Numbered from the stretch's first letter, positions 26,776 to 35,979 are shown. The stretch: DNA of 64,000 bases from an uncultured Lachnospiraceae bacterium (GCA_910576815.1 CAJTKA010000019.1:6806-70805), one strand, 5' to 3'. Notes: a model not told the origin generated them from the sequence alone. Numbers and translations: made by a program.

Positions 26776-27434
26776 TGATATTTATACCCCACACCCCACA
26801 CCGTTACAATTTTCTGCGGTTTTTTCGGGTCTTCCTCTATTTTTTCGCGCAGTCGTTTGATATGGACGGTAAGCGTCTGCTGTTCGGATTCGCTGTCACT
26901 GCCCCAGATGGTATTGAAAAGATATTCCTTTGACAATGTCCTTCCCCTGTTCTCGATCAGCAGGGTAAGCAGTTCAAATTCCTTTCCCGTCATTTCCATT
27001 TCCGTATCGCTTTTTATAATTGTCCTATTACTCTTATTGATCCGCAGATCGCCGTCGATCAGCTCGTCCAGCGAATACCGTCTCCTAAAGATTCCGCGTA
27101 TTTTTGCAAGCATGATATCAATATCATATGGCTTTTCGATATAATCGTCCGCACCGAGATCCAGTCCCGTAAGTTTATCATCTTTTCCCGTTTTCGCACT
27201 AACGATGAGCACGGGCGTATTGCTCTTTGCCCGCACCTTTTCCAGCACATAAAACCCATCTTTTCCGGGCAGCATGATATCGAGCACGACAAGCCTCGCG
27301 CCGTATTTTTCATACAACGCAAGGCCCTTTTCCGCCGTTTGGCAGGCGGACACCGTGTACTGTTCCGCACGCAGAAAATCACACAGTATATCCGCCAACT
27401 CCTTATTATCTTCCACAATCAAAATATCAATCAA
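26772..27434 (-). CDS. OmpR-family response regulator (two-component system 1)
   Basis: DNA-binding regulator of 220 residues: receiver domain (DILIVEDN, phosphorylated Asp in VVLDIMLPGKDG, KPYDIDIMLAK) and winged-helix effector (RGRTLSKEYLFNTIWG, LTVHIKRLREKIEEDP, TVWGVGYKYQ). It probably controls the adjacent transporter genes in response to the partner kinase. The start is a TTG at 27434 with GGAGG 7 nt upstream; the longer frame from 27476 runs back into the end of the ATPase gene. It is translationally coupled to the kinase through an ATGA overlap. Confidence 0.93.
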   Translation of the reverse strand: MIDILIVEDNKELADILCDFLRAEQYTVSACQTAEKGLALYEKYGARLVVLDIMLPGKDGFYVLEKVRAKSNTPVLIVSAKTGKDDKLTGLDLGADDYIEKPYDIDIMLAKIRGIFRRRYSLDELIDGDLRINKSNRTIIKSDTEMEMTGKEFELLTLLIENRGRTLSKEYLFNTIWGSDSESEQQTLTVHIKRLREKIEEDPKKPQKIVTVWGVGYKYQ

Positions 27435-27451
27435 ACCATTCCCTCCAATGC

Positions 27452-28216
27452 CTAGAAGCCCATTTCCATCAACCACCCGTTCAGTGCCCTCTCCCGGTCG
27501 CGCAGTTTCGTCTTATCATAAGTTTCCAGTCTGTATTCGCCCTGAATATTCCCGTCAACGATATAGAGAATCCTCGTGCACTTCGCCGCGACTTTCACAT
27601 CATGCGTGACCAGCATAATGGTCGTACCTTCGGCATTCAATTTCGCAAGTTCCTCCATCACCTCATCCGAGGAAGCGCGGTTGAGCGCACCCGTCGGCTC
27701 GTCGGCAAAGATCATCTTCGGTTTATTGATCATGCTTCTGCAAATGCAGGCGCGCTGTAACTGTCCGCCCGAAACCTCGTTAATATCATTATCGGCGATG
27801 TCGATGATCCCCAGCTTACGCATCAGTGCATGACCGCGTTCTGTCGTCTCTTTCCGTGACTCTTTGATCTTATCAGACTGGCACGCGGGAAGGAGGATAT
27901 TGTCGAGGACCGAAAGGTTTTTCAGCATATACATTTGCTGGAAGATGAATCCCATTTCATCCAGACGAAGTTCCGCCAGTTCCTTCTGCGACAGCTTGGA
28001 CACGCTTTTCCCGCAGAATTTCACCTCGCCCGCCGTGATGCCGTCCATTCCCGAAACGGCGTACAGAAGCGTCGATTTTCCCGAGCCGGACGGTCCCATG
28101 ACCGCCACCATCTCGCCCTCGTCAATACTGAAATTTACATTCTTAAGTACGTTATTTTGCCGCTTATTTACCACATATGTCTTGCATAAATCCTTAACCT
28201 CTAATATATTTGTCAT
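27452..28216 (-). CDS. ABC transporter ATP-binding protein (MacB/BceA type)
   Basis: ATPase subunit of 254 residues for an FtsX-type peptide or antibiotic-sensing transporter. Walker A GPSGSGKST, Q loop FIFQQMYML, signature VSGGQLQRA, Walker B MIFADEPTGALN and the switch histidine in VTHD are all intact. A C-terminal extension (DGNIQGEYRLETYDKTKLRD) is typical of the group. The start at ATG 28216 has AGGAG 7 nt upstream. It lies 29 nt after the permease gene and 17 nt before the regulator. Because the permease has lost its middle, this ATPase may have no working partner. Confidence 0.93.
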   Translation of the reverse strand: MTNILEVKDLCKTYVVNKRQNNVLKNVNFSIDEGEMVAVMGPSGSGKSTLLYAVSGMDGITAGEVKFCGKSVSKLSQKELAELRLDEMGFIFQQMYMLKNLSVLDNILLPACQSDKIKESRKETTERGHALMRKLGIIDIADNDINEVSGGQLQRACICRSMINKPKMIFADEPTGALNRASSDEVMEELAKLNAEGTTIMLVTHDVKVAAKCTRILYIVDGNIQGEYRLETYDKTKLRDRERALNGWLMEMGF

Positions 28217-28245
28217 GATGATTCTCCTTTTCATTTTAATCTATT

Positions 28246-29634
28246 TTACTCATTATTGGAAATCTGCGAAGCCGAAATCTTCCTAAGCCCCTGCGCCGAC
28301 ACAAACGCCGCCGCTGCCGTCACCGCCAGCACGATCAGCGGGTACATCAGATAGACCTCCGCTGCACATATCTCATATTCAATACTGTAGGCTCCCATCA
28401 TCCTGAAAATCGGTGTAATAATCAGCGTTGATAACGGCATCGAACTCACAGCCCCCACAAGCACCGACACAAGCAGAACCGTGCCGATACGCATCGTCTG
28501 CCACAGTGTGAGCGGCGTATTTTGAAAGCCAATTGCCTTAAGCAGTGCAATTTCACCTTTTTCTCTGGTAATAAAACTCTTTACCATCAGTATTGCCACC
28601 AGCGCGTTGATGCCAAGAACGATAGCAAGGATCAGCGCCTTAATATTGGCAAGCTGCTCGGCAACATTGCCTATCATATAACCGATATACTCACCGGGTG
28701 TATAGATTGTCGCATCGGGATAAAGATCTTCCAGCAGCGCCTTTCTTTCGGCAAGCGCGGCACTGTCAAGATCATCCTTATAATTCACCTGCATACCGAA
28801 GCTTCCGGCTGCATAGTCGTAATCAAGCTCCGCATCCTGATAAAACCGCACACCCTCGCCCATATTATTCATACTCTGATGGATCGCCGTGATCGTATAT
28901 GTTTTGGTATCCTCACCGACCTTGATCTCTACGTCGTCGCCAATCCCTACGTCAATCTGCTCCGCCGTCAGATACGTCAGCGCAACCTCATACGGGTTCT
29001 GCGGCGGCGTCCCTTCCAGATAGGCATATTCATCTGTTGTCACACCGCCCAAGCCCTGGAACGACAACGAATTGGTGCGCTTATCGCCCTTTCTGATATT
29101 GGTACGGAACATGATCTCCTGAAAAACATCGACCTCTATGCCGTGTTCGTCAAACATTTCTCGCACTTCTTCAAACTTCTGTTCTACCTTTTTCTTATTA
29201 TCCTCGCTTGGGTTAAACAGCAGTTCCTGCGAAATGATATGATCGCTTTCAACCATATTGAAGGTCGTAATCAGCCTGTCGGAGCGCAGGGTGTTGATGG
29301 TATTTACCGGGATAATGACCAAAAGCGTCCCCAAGATAAAAATCAGTATCATCGAAACATAGCTCTTGATCCCGCTGAAAATATCGTTTAATGCCATAAA
29401 AGGCACGGCAGGCAGATGCGACTTTCCAAGCTGCAAAAATCCTTTTTTGTGATAGCGTTCTCCTGTTTCTCCGCTGTGGATCGCATCAATGGGCGAAAAC
29501 TTCTTTATCCTGCGCGTGCAGAAATAGCTGAAAAATACGACTGCCGCTCCCGCCAATGCCGCTGCACCGATATTGATCAGAAAATGATCCCCACCGGAAA
29601 CCACGATCTTTTGAGACACACTGCCAATCATCAT
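28246..29634 (-). pseudogene. FtsX-type ABC permease, C-terminal half
   Basis: 462 codons from the first ATG. The family frame continues upstream to about 29706 (AALVGTLIGLGLSFPFSQ read without a start). It contains transmembrane segments, the KKFSPIDAI motif after the second one, a second extracellular domain, and a C-terminal FtsX domain with EKGEIALLKAIGFQN and four helices. Full-length members have about 780-800 residues and two such halves. The N-terminal piece lies just upstream in another frame. Roughly 230 codons between them, covering most of the first extracellular domain and two helices, are missing. The ATG at 29634 lies inside a former transmembrane helix, so a working protein is unlikely. 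Confidence 0.7.
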
Positions 29635-29666
29635 CTGACTAAAGGGGAAGCTCAGCCCAAGTCCGA

Positions 29667-29975
29667 TCAGCGTACCAACCAGCGCAATGGCAAAATATTT
29701 CGCGGCTCGATCTGAATTAGCCGCGAAACCGTGTAGTCGTATTCATTTTCCTTCGCAAACGTTTGAAACCGTTCCACATCATCTTCGTTTGTGGATGCAA
29801 ACCAATGATCCGGCGCATTTGCCTTTTCAAAAAAATTGTCCAGCGCGTTGCTGACCGTGATCAGATTGTTCGCGCTGCTTGCGATGAACGTTGCCGCCAG
29901 GATCACAAAGATCAGCAGGATGGTGTTCATCGTCTTCTTACGTTTTAAGTCTTTTTTCAAAATTCGTAAGTACAT
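29667..29975 (-). pseudogene. FtsX-type ABC permease, N-terminal fragment
   Basis: About 100 codons starting at an ATG with GGAGG 5 nt upstream: MYLRILKKDLKRKKTMNTIL, the first transmembrane helix (LLIFVILAATFIASSANN), and the start of the first extracellular domain up to YDYTVSRLIQIE. After that the frame reads out-of-frame sequence of the distal half and stops. Near the junction lies a small inverted repeat, cgcggct/agccgcg (around 29701-29725), which may have promoted the deletion. A promoter and repeat copy B lie upstream, so the operon is probably still transcribed. Confidence 0.7.
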
Positions 29976-30010
29976 TACCTCCTCCATTCTGAAGCGTTCT
30001 TTTCTGAGGA

Positions 30011-30112
30011 ACGCGAGCAGAATATCAAATTCTGCTCTGCGATCAAGGAGTTTGTGACGATTCGGCACAAACTCCAGATTGAAAAATCAGCACATCAGTG
30101 TGATTTTTCAAT
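30011..30112. repeat. Dispersed three-hairpin repeat, copy B
   Basis: Same layout as copy A: hairpin gagcagaat/attctgctc, hairpin ggagtttgtg/cacaaactcc and the third hairpin beginning attgaaaaatcagcac. The third hairpin is identical to copy A over 35 bp; the first differs in sequence but keeps pairing. It lies in the leader between the probable promoter at 30139 and the permease fragment. Confidence 0.75.
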
Positions 30113-30138
30113 CTTTCGCCTCTCTTTATTGTGATCCC

Positions 30139-30167
30139 ATTATAAAATACCAATTATGAACTAATCC
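30139..30167 (-). promoter_or_regulatory. Possible promoter of the system 1 transporter operon
   Basis: Minus strand: -10 TATAAT (30144-30139) with a poor -35 GGATTA at 17 nt spacing. A weak -35 fits a regulator-activated promoter, but no operator repeat was defined here. Confidence 0.35.
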
Positions 30168-31469
30168 TTAACTGCGAAAAAATCGCATTTCGCAAAAACT
30201 TCCGCCCTCCTCCCGGTTCCCGAAGCGCACTTTGCCGCCGTGTGCAAGCACGATTTTTTTTACGATTTCCAACCCGCGGATCTTTGGATTCGCATCGTTT
30301 TTCTTGTTATCCCGCAATCGACGCAGGATTTCCTCGGAGAAGCCCGCGCCGTTATCTTCAAAACAAATCACAAATCTGTCGCAATTTCTAAATAGTTTTA
30401 TAAATCGCCGCCGTTCTTCCTGCATTTTAATTCGAATCTCTACAACCTCACTTTGTCCGCCGTGCTTGATACTGTTTAGGATCAAATTGCGGAAAGCGCG
30501 CTGCAGAAGCGGCTCGTCAGCCCGCAGCATGATCTGTTCCGCCTGCGCATCGATCTCCACCTCAATCTCTAAGTTTCCGTCTGCATCATCATTCAAAAAA
30601 GCCGCCGCCACACTCCTGAGCGCCTGCGCGGGGCGTATCTTCTCCATCCGCAAAGGCTGCATGGAATATTCTAACTGCGAGGTAAGGTTTAGGTCCGCAA
30701 TCAGTTCCTTCATCACCATGCTCTGATGCAGGATCACTGCCGCCTGCTGCCTTGCTTCCTCCGAAAGTTCCCCGTTCTGCTCCAGGGTATCGGCATATCC
30801 CATCACCATGGACAGCGGTGTGCGGATATCATGAGAGATGCCCGCGATCCACTCGATTCTCGCCTGCTCCCTGTTTCTCATAAACCGTCTGGTAAAAAAC
30901 GCCGCCAGCAGCACGATCCACGCAATATTGATCAGGAAATAATAGAATCCGACCTGTTTCAAATATTCCATCCATGAGATAGAAAATTCTACAGGATACT
31001 TCCACACCGTATCCTTCTCCATCCCCACCACCATGATCTCGTCGTCCCAAATTCGCAGCCACACGGGATACCCATCCAGATACCAGCGGGTCATGCGCGC
31101 AATATCCACGCGGCTGTAGGTATCCGCAAGCTCAGCAGGTTTTCGATAACTCCACAGTTCCCGTCCTTCCGCGTCAAGCAGCATTGCCCACTGTTTATTC
31201 TCCGCAAGCCTCTGCGCCATCTCATCAGTAAGCACGTATTTTTCCTCCGTGGCAGAACCCACATCCTCTACAACAGCGAGTGCCTCCCTGACCTCTCCCC
31301 CGCCAAGGCTGCTAACATCCCTCTTTGTAAAAACAACCACGCTGATAATGAAAAAGACCAGATTCAGCGCAACGACCAACAAGGCAATGCCGACCGTCAT
31401 AAAAAACCCATATTGAAACGTCCGCGCAACCTTCCCTGATCGATAAAAATGACTTTTCTCTCTTTTCAT
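30168..31469 (-). CDS. Sensor histidine kinase (two-component system 2)
   Basis: 433 residues: a transmembrane helix at about 22-47, an extracellular domain of about 120 residues, a second helix at about 175-195, the phosphoacceptor box GISHDIRTPLSMVMGY, N box RNLILNSIKHGG and G1 box FEDNGAGFSEEIL. The second glycine-rich box is weak (RGLEIVKKIV in place of GLGL-IV), so the ATP lid may be altered. The start overlaps the regulator stop as ATGA. With its regulator it faces away from a LanFEG-type exporter, the usual arrangement for sensing and resisting lantibiotic-like peptides. The ligand is unknown. Confidence 0.9.
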   Translation of the reverse strand: MKREKSHFYRSGKVARTFQYGFFMTVGIALLVVALNLVFFIISVVVFTKRDVSSLGGGEVREALAVVEDVGSATEEKYVLTDEMAQRLAENKQWAMLLDAEGRELWSYRKPAELADTYSRVDIARMTRWYLDGYPVWLRIWDDEIMVVGMEKDTVWKYPVEFSISWMEYLKQVGFYYFLINIAWIVLLAAFFTRRFMRNREQARIEWIAGISHDIRTPLSMVMGYADTLEQNGELSEEARQQAAVILHQSMVMKELIADLNLTSQLEYSMQPLRMEKIRPAQALRSVAAAFLNDDADGNLEIEVEIDAQAEQIMLRADEPLLQRAFRNLILNSIKHGGQSEVVEIRIKMQEERRRFIKLFRNCDRFVICFEDNGAGFSEEILRRLRDNKKNDANPKIRGLEIVKKIVLAHGGKVRFGNREEGGSFCEMRFFRS

Positions 31470-32236
31470 ACCAATTTATACCCCAGTCCCCGCACCGTCA
31501 AAAGGTGCCTGGGATGCGAGGGATCCTCCTCCAGCTTTTCCCGCAGTCTGCGGATATGAACGATCAACGTGTTCTCGTAGCCGTAATTTCCTTCCCGCCA
31601 AACGGCGTCGCAGAGCGCGTCAATGGTCACGATCCTCCCGCGGTTTTCTGACAATTTTTCTATAATGGCATATTCCTTGGCCGTAAGCGTAACTTCCACA
31701 TCTTTGACCGCCGCATCGCTCTGCCGGCTGCCATTGTCGGCTGTCTCTCTGTCTGCACTGCCGCCTGTCACATGCTTTCTGCGCACCACGCCGCTGCCCA
31801 AGTCGATCAGGCAGTCTCCCAGATCGATCACCTTGTCTTCCTGTTTTTCCTCATGAATGCGGTAGACTCTTTTCAGCACCGCTGTCACCCGCAGGATCAA
31901 TTCTTCAGGCAAAAATGGCTTGGTGATATAATCGTCCGCCCCAAGTCCCAGCCCGCGCAGCCTGCTCTCGTCCTCATCGCGCGCAGAGAGAAAAATCACC
32001 GGTGCCTCCGTCTCCCGATGCAGCCTGTCAAAGAGAGAAAAGCCGTCTCCGTCCGGCAGCATCACATCCAAGAGGATCAGGTGGGGCGCCTCCCTGCGGC
32101 AAACAGCCTCCGCTTCAAGGCAGCTTCCTGCGTAGAATACATTTTGAAATCCCGCTTTCGTCAGGAAACCGCCTACCATCCTACGCAGGGCAGGTTCGTC
32201 ATCCACCAGTAAAATTTTGTGTTCGTATAAATCCAT
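31466..32236 (-). CDS. OmpR-family response regulator (two-component system 2)
   Basis: 256 residues: receiver domain (ILLVDDEPALRRM, phosphorylated Asp in LILLDVMLPDGDG, KPFLPEELILR) and winged helix (RGRIVTIDALCDAVWRE, LIVHIRRLREKLEEDP, TVRGLGYKLV). The linker between them holds an unusual hydrophilic insertion of about 25 residues (HVTGGSADRETADNGSRQSD). AGGAG lies 9 nt before the ATG. It probably binds the direct repeat at 32308-32326 in the divergent intergenic region and drives the exporter genes. Confidence 0.92.
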   Translation of the reverse strand: MDLYEHKILLVDDEPALRRMVGGFLTKAGFQNVFYAGSCLEAEAVCRREAPHLILLDVMLPDGDGFSLFDRLHRETEAPVIFLSARDEDESRLRGLGLGADDYITKPFLPEELILRVTAVLKRVYRIHEEKQEDKVIDLGDCLIDLGSGVVRRKHVTGGSADRETADNGSRQSDAAVKDVEVTLTAKEYAIIEKLSENRGRIVTIDALCDAVWREGNYGYENTLIVHIRRLREKLEEDPSHPRHLLTVRGLGYKLV

Positions 32237-32307
32237 GTCCGTTTTCTCCTATTCTGATATCAGTATATCCTTTCTGCTGTTTCATGGAAAGATTTTGGCG
32301 GCATTCT

Positions 32308-32326
32308 TAAGGTAATCGTAAGGCAA
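32308..32326 (+). promoter_or_regulatory. Direct repeat, candidate regulator site of the LanFEG operon
   Basis: taaggtaa (32308-32315) and taaggcaa (32319-32326) are direct repeats with an 11-bp period, the spacing used by OmpR-family dimers. They lie between the divergent regulator and exporter genes, upstream of weak promoter-like elements (tttcct at 32333, tatcct at 32355). Confidence 0.45.
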
Positions 32327-32447
32327 GCTTCATTTCCTCGTAATCCAAACCGCTTATCCTGTCTACAGAAAGGCGGACGAAAGCATCACAAATCCACTGA
32401 TGTGGCATCAAACGTCAACATAAAAATCTTTAAAAAGGAAGGTGTAA

Positions 32448-33374
32448 ATGCAAATGGCAGTGCAAAATCTTATTGAAACCCACAATCTCACCAAGCGCTA
32501 CGGCAAAGCCTTAAGCGTCAACACCCTTAACATGAAGGTGCCGCCCGGCGCGGTCTACGGCTTCCTAGGACCAAACGGCGCAGGCAAGTCTACCACCTTA
32601 AAGATGATCTTGGGGCTGGTAAGACCCTCCGCTGGGGCGATCACGCTCTTTGGTTCCCCCATGGACGAGAAAAACCGCATCCGCCTTCTTACGGACACAG
32701 GCTCCCTGATTGAATCGCCCAGTTACTATGGGCACTTAAGCGGTGAGGAAAATCTGCATATCATCCAAACCTTAAAAGGCTGCACGAAATCAGATGTAGA
32801 CGAGGTTCTTAAAATCGTGCGCCTGACGGACGCGAAAAACAAACTTGTCGGCCACTATTCTCTCGGTATGAAACAGCGTCTGGGGCTGGCCGCAGCGCTT
32901 CTGGGCTTTCCGAAACTTCTGATTCTGGACGAACCCACAAACGGCCTTGATCCCGCAGGCATTCAGGAGATGCGCGAACTGATCTGCAGTCTCCCCTCGG
33001 AATACGGCATTACGGTGGTGGTATCCTCTCACCTTTTAAGTGAAATCGATCAAATGGCGGACCACGTGGGAATTATTCGCAGGGGAGAACTGGTCTACCA
33101 GAACACGCTGGAATCCCTGCACGCCCACGCAAAAGAACAGCTTGCGCTACGGGTCAGCAATATGACCATCGCGGCTGACCTGCTGCGGCAGGAAGGCATT
33201 GAAACGCAGCAGGAGGAAGGCTGGCTGTTACTGCCCATGCTGGAAGATGCCTTGGCTGCTAAGCTCATCCGAAACATCATGGAGCAGAATATCTCACTGT
33301 ACCGCGTGGAGCAAAGAGAAACCAGCCTGGAAGATATTTTCTTGACGCTGACGGGAAAGGAGAGCAGTTTATGA
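32448..33374 (+). CDS. Lantibiotic-protection-type ABC transporter ATPase (LanF/BcrA type)
   Basis: 308-residue ATPase that would power removal of antimicrobial peptides from the membrane. Walker A GPNGAGKST, signature YSLGMKQRLGLA, Walker B LLILDEPTNGLDPAG and the switch histidine in SSHLL are present. In place of the Q loop it has an E loop (GSLIESPSYYG), a known mark of the LanF/BcrA group. A C-terminal regulatory extension of about 80 residues follows. AAGGAAGG precedes the ATG. Its stop overlaps the next start as ATGA. Relatives also act in bacitracin resistance, so the peptide cannot be named. Confidence 0.92.
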   Translation: MQMAVQNLIETHNLTKRYGKALSVNTLNMKVPPGAVYGFLGPNGAGKSTTLKMILGLVRPSAGAITLFGSPMDEKNRIRLLTDTGSLIESPSYYGHLSGEENLHIIQTLKGCTKSDVDEVLKIVRLTDAKNKLVGHYSLGMKQRLGLAAALLGFPKLLILDEPTNGLDPAGIQEMRELICSLPSEYGITVVVSSHLLSEIDQMADHVGIIRRGELVYQNTLESLHAHAKEQLALRVSNMTIAADLLRQEGIETQQEEGWLLLPMLEDALAAKLIRNIMEQNISLYRVEQRETSLEDIFLTLTGKESSL

Positions 33375-34123
33375 AAACCTTACAACTTGAATTTTACAAG
33401 ATCCGTCGAAGGAATGTTTGGCTTTCCATGTTCGCCATGCTTGGAATACAGCTTTTGTGGGGACTATGGGCAATGCGCAATCCGAAAGACTGGGAGCTGG
33501 CAAGCGGCTGGATGTCCCTGCTCTACTCACTGTCAGTTCTGGACGGCTTAATGATGCCCACCATCATGTCGCTGTTAGCTTCCCGCCTGGCCGACATTGA
33601 ACACAAAGGCAATACCTACAAGCAATTGAAAACACTGCGGCCTGCTGCCTGCCTCTACCAGGCCAAGGCGCTCTGCGGCACGATCATCCTTATCGTGCTG
33701 CTGGCTTTACAAGCTGCCTTTTTTATCCTATACGGATATTGTCTGGGTTATGAGGGCAACCCTGACCTGCACCACTATTTGTTATCCTACGGACTAAAGT
33801 TTGCCAGCTGCCTGTCCCTGTTTTTATTGCAGCTCCTGCTCTCGATGCTCTTTGCCAACCAAATGATTTCTCTGGTCATCGGACTTGGCGGTTCCATGAT
33901 CGCGCTGCTTGTGATGTTTGTCGCACACTATTCCTTCCTGCCCTGGGGCGGCATTCTCAGCAGTACTCTGGTCGGGATGGACTGGGATAAAACGAGCCGG
34001 ATCATCACTTATTTTTATCGTGAGTACTCTCCGATAGAAACGGCTGCCGTCGTTTGTATCTTTGTCTGGGTCGTCGTGTTCTATGCAGCCGGACATTTCC
34101 TTTTTACGCGGCGGGAAGCGTAA
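33371..34123 (+). CDS. ABC transporter permease (LanE/MutE-like)
   Basis: 250-residue membrane protein with six predicted helices, beginning MKTLQLEFYKIRRRNVWLS, a pattern common to lantibiotic-immunity permeases (a short basic N-terminus with FYKIRRR and then a first helix containing LLWGLWAM). The loop after helix 2 has DIEHKGNTYKQLKTL, which resembles the E-x-K-x-x-T-x-K-Q-L pattern conserved in the family. It overlaps the ATPase gene by 4 nt. It should pair with the next permease in one exporter. Confidence 0.87.
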   Translation: MKTLQLEFYKIRRRNVWLSMFAMLGIQLLWGLWAMRNPKDWELASGWMSLLYSLSVLDGLMMPTIMSLLASRLADIEHKGNTYKQLKTLRPAACLYQAKALCGTIILIVLLALQAAFFILYGYCLGYEGNPDLHHYLLSYGLKFASCLSLFLLQLLLSMLFANQMISLVIGLGGSMIALLVMFVAHYSFLPWGGILSSTLVGMDWDKTSRIITYFYREYSPIETAAVVCIFVWVVVFYAAGHFLFTRREA

Positions 34124-34238
34124 AGACCATGATGTTTCTTCCATGTGATCAATAAGTAAATAACAGAAGTCACGACAGACACTTTTCACAAATATTTTAA
34201 TAAAGCCATGATTATATCATACGAGGAGGATCTCACAC

Positions 34239-34964
34239 ATGACTGCACTTCAAAAAACTATCTCTGCCGAACGCATCAAATTAAGACGGAGCCCCGTCTG
34301 GCTGGCCTTCTTTGGCCTGCCTCTGATCTCCGCCTTTTTCGGCACAAACAACTATCGCATGAATCAAGGCATCCTAAAAAGCGAATGGCTCAGTCTCTGG
34401 ACACAGCACTCCCTGTTTCTTTGTTTCTTTTTCATGCCCGCCCTAATTGGAACTTACTGCTCCTATCTGTGGCGGCTGGAACATTCACGCAACAACTGGA
34501 ACAGTTTTCTGACCGCGCCCGTTTCGCATTTTGCCCTCTATTTCGGGAAACTTTTTCAAGGCGTCCTGATGACGATCCTTGGTAACGCCTGGGTTTTTCT
34601 CCTGTATTTCGTATGTGGAAAACTCTGCGGGCTAACCACCCCTGTTCCGAAGGCAGCCCTCTCCTGGTTTCTTTGCGGAACGCTCGGCGGCATCGTGGTC
34701 TGCTGTATCCAGCTTACGCTCTCCATGTGGATCCGCTCCTTTGCCATTCCCATCGGCATCGCTCTGGCGGGAGGTATCGGCGGGCTGCTCATCACCAACA
34801 AGGGGCTGGGATGCTTCTATCCCTACTCGCTCTACCCAATCGGAATGCGCGCCAACAATCCCAATATGGAACTTCCCGCAGGGCAGTTTTTGTCGGGTTG
34901 CGTCGTCTACATCTTGATTTGCTGTGCCGTTTCCGTGTGGAAACTGAAACGCGGGGAGGGATAA
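34239..34964 (+). CDS. ABC transporter permease (LanG/MutG-like)
   Basis: 241-residue membrane protein with six hydrophobic segments. It starts MTALQKTISAERIKLRRSPV, the basic N-terminus of the family, and has EHSRNNWNSFLTAPVSH after the second helix, matching the same conserved loop as its partner. AGGAGG lies about 9 nt before the ATG. The gap of 115 bp after the first permease contains no gene. ATPase and two different permeases make up a complete LanFEG set; no lantibiotic biosynthesis gene is present, so this is a resistance rather than a producer locus as far as the window shows. Confidence 0.87.
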   Translation: MTALQKTISAERIKLRRSPVWLAFFGLPLISAFFGTNNYRMNQGILKSEWLSLWTQHSLFLCFFFMPALIGTYCSYLWRLEHSRNNWNSFLTAPVSHFALYFGKLFQGVLMTILGNAWVFLLYFVCGKLCGLTTPVPKAALSWFLCGTLGGIVVCCIQLTLSMWIRSFAIPIGIALAGGIGGLLITNKGLGCFYPYSLYPIGMRANNPNMELPAGQFLSGCVVYILICCAVSVWKLKRGEG

Positions 34965-34968
34965 CCCC

Positions 34969-35886
34969 CTACAGCCCTTCCTTTCGAGCCTTCCTTGCCA
35001 CCATCTCATACGTGGGGGTCGGTACGCCGTACTGCGCCCCCATCCGCACCACCTCATAGATCAGGCCATCTATTTCAGAGGGCTTGTCCGCATAGACGTC
35101 CCGCTGCATAGAGGTGCTGGCTTCGGGATTCAGGCTGTCTAAGATCTGCAGATTAGTAGTAACGATATCCACGAGGAACGGCACTCCCATAGCCACCGCC
35201 AGTGCGTCGATCTCCCGCATCAGCTTCACAAAGGTATCCCTAGGTTCTCCTATCTGCTGCACTGCCCCTGCGGAAACGTGATAGTAAAGGCCACAGGCCG
35301 CCATCGGCGACACATAGGCAAATTTCTGCAGGGCGTCCCGTCTAATGTTCTCGGACAGCACCCCGTCAATGCCGCTCTCCATTAAATCCTTCGCTACCTC
35401 AAACAGGGCGGGCCGCATCTCCTCTGCCTTCTGCACACCGTACACGATGCGGAAGATATCGCCGCGCAGCAAAATCGTCCCCGGCTCCTTGATCTCCCCC
35501 GCAATATAGATACAGCCATCCGTCACCAAAATCTCAGGCAGCTGCTTCTGCATCCTGCCGCCTGTCCCATAAATATTAAGAATAGGAATGACAATCGTGT
35601 CACTTTTTGCCACGCGTTTTATGAAAGGAATGGTATCCTCCAGAGAATACCCTTTCACGCACACAAAAATAATATCAGGCTGCTCGTTATAATGCTCCAT
35701 ATCCGTCGCCTTGATGGGGTGCACGGTGTAGTTTCCCTTCCCTGTGGTCTCCATCTTAAGGCCTTTTTCCTGCATCTTTTTTAGATGCGCGCCCCTTGCG
35801 ATCAAAGTCACGTCTTTGCCTGCCTGTGTCATATAGGCGCCGATGCTGCCGCCTGTACCGCCTGCGCCGATTACAAGATATTTCAT
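34969..35886 (-). CDS. Ketopantoate reductase family protein (ApbA/PanE-like)
   Basis: 305-residue NADPH-dependent reductase fold. It starts MKYLVIGAGGTGGSIGAYM, the dinucleotide-binding GxGxxG, then VTLIARG, FVCVKGYSLEDT, and a helical C-terminal domain with the catalytic lysine region RRDALQKFAYVSPMAA and STSMQRDV, the usual substrate loop. It may make pantoate for coenzyme A, but many Clostridia carry several paralogues of unknown substrate and no other pan gene is nearby. The start at 35886 has AAAGGA 8 nt upstream; upstream ATGs at 35895 and 35910 fit worse. Its promoter is visible. Confidence 0.82.
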   Translation of the reverse strand: MKYLVIGAGGTGGSIGAYMTQAGKDVTLIARGAHLKKMQEKGLKMETTGKGNYTVHPIKATDMEHYNEQPDIIFVCVKGYSLEDTIPFIKRVAKSDTIVIPILNIYGTGGRMQKQLPEILVTDGCIYIAGEIKEPGTILLRGDIFRIVYGVQKAEEMRPALFEVAKDLMESGIDGVLSENIRRDALQKFAYVSPMAACGLYYHVSAGAVQQIGEPRDTFVKLMREIDALAVAMGVPFLVDIVTTNLQILDSLNPEASTSMQRDVYADKPSEIDGLIYEVVRMGAQYGVPTPTYEMVARKARKEGL

Positions 35887-35922
35887 ATTGTTCATCCTTT
35901 CCCGTTTCATCCTTATAAGCAT

Positions 35923-35951
35923 ATTCTATAAAAATTTGGCCACAATCACAA
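35923..35951 (-). promoter_or_regulatory. Promoter of the ketopantoate-reductase-like gene
   Basis: Minus strand: -35 TTGTGA (35951-35946), 17-nt spacer, -10 TAGAAT (35928-35923). Confidence 0.5.
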
Positions 35952-35979
35952 GCAAAGAATTTCTTCCGCAAAACACCTC

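Noticed and set aside
34969..35886. Assigning this gene as panE of pantothenate synthesis
   Set aside because: No other pan genes are nearby and the family has many paralogues with other substrates, so only the family name is given.
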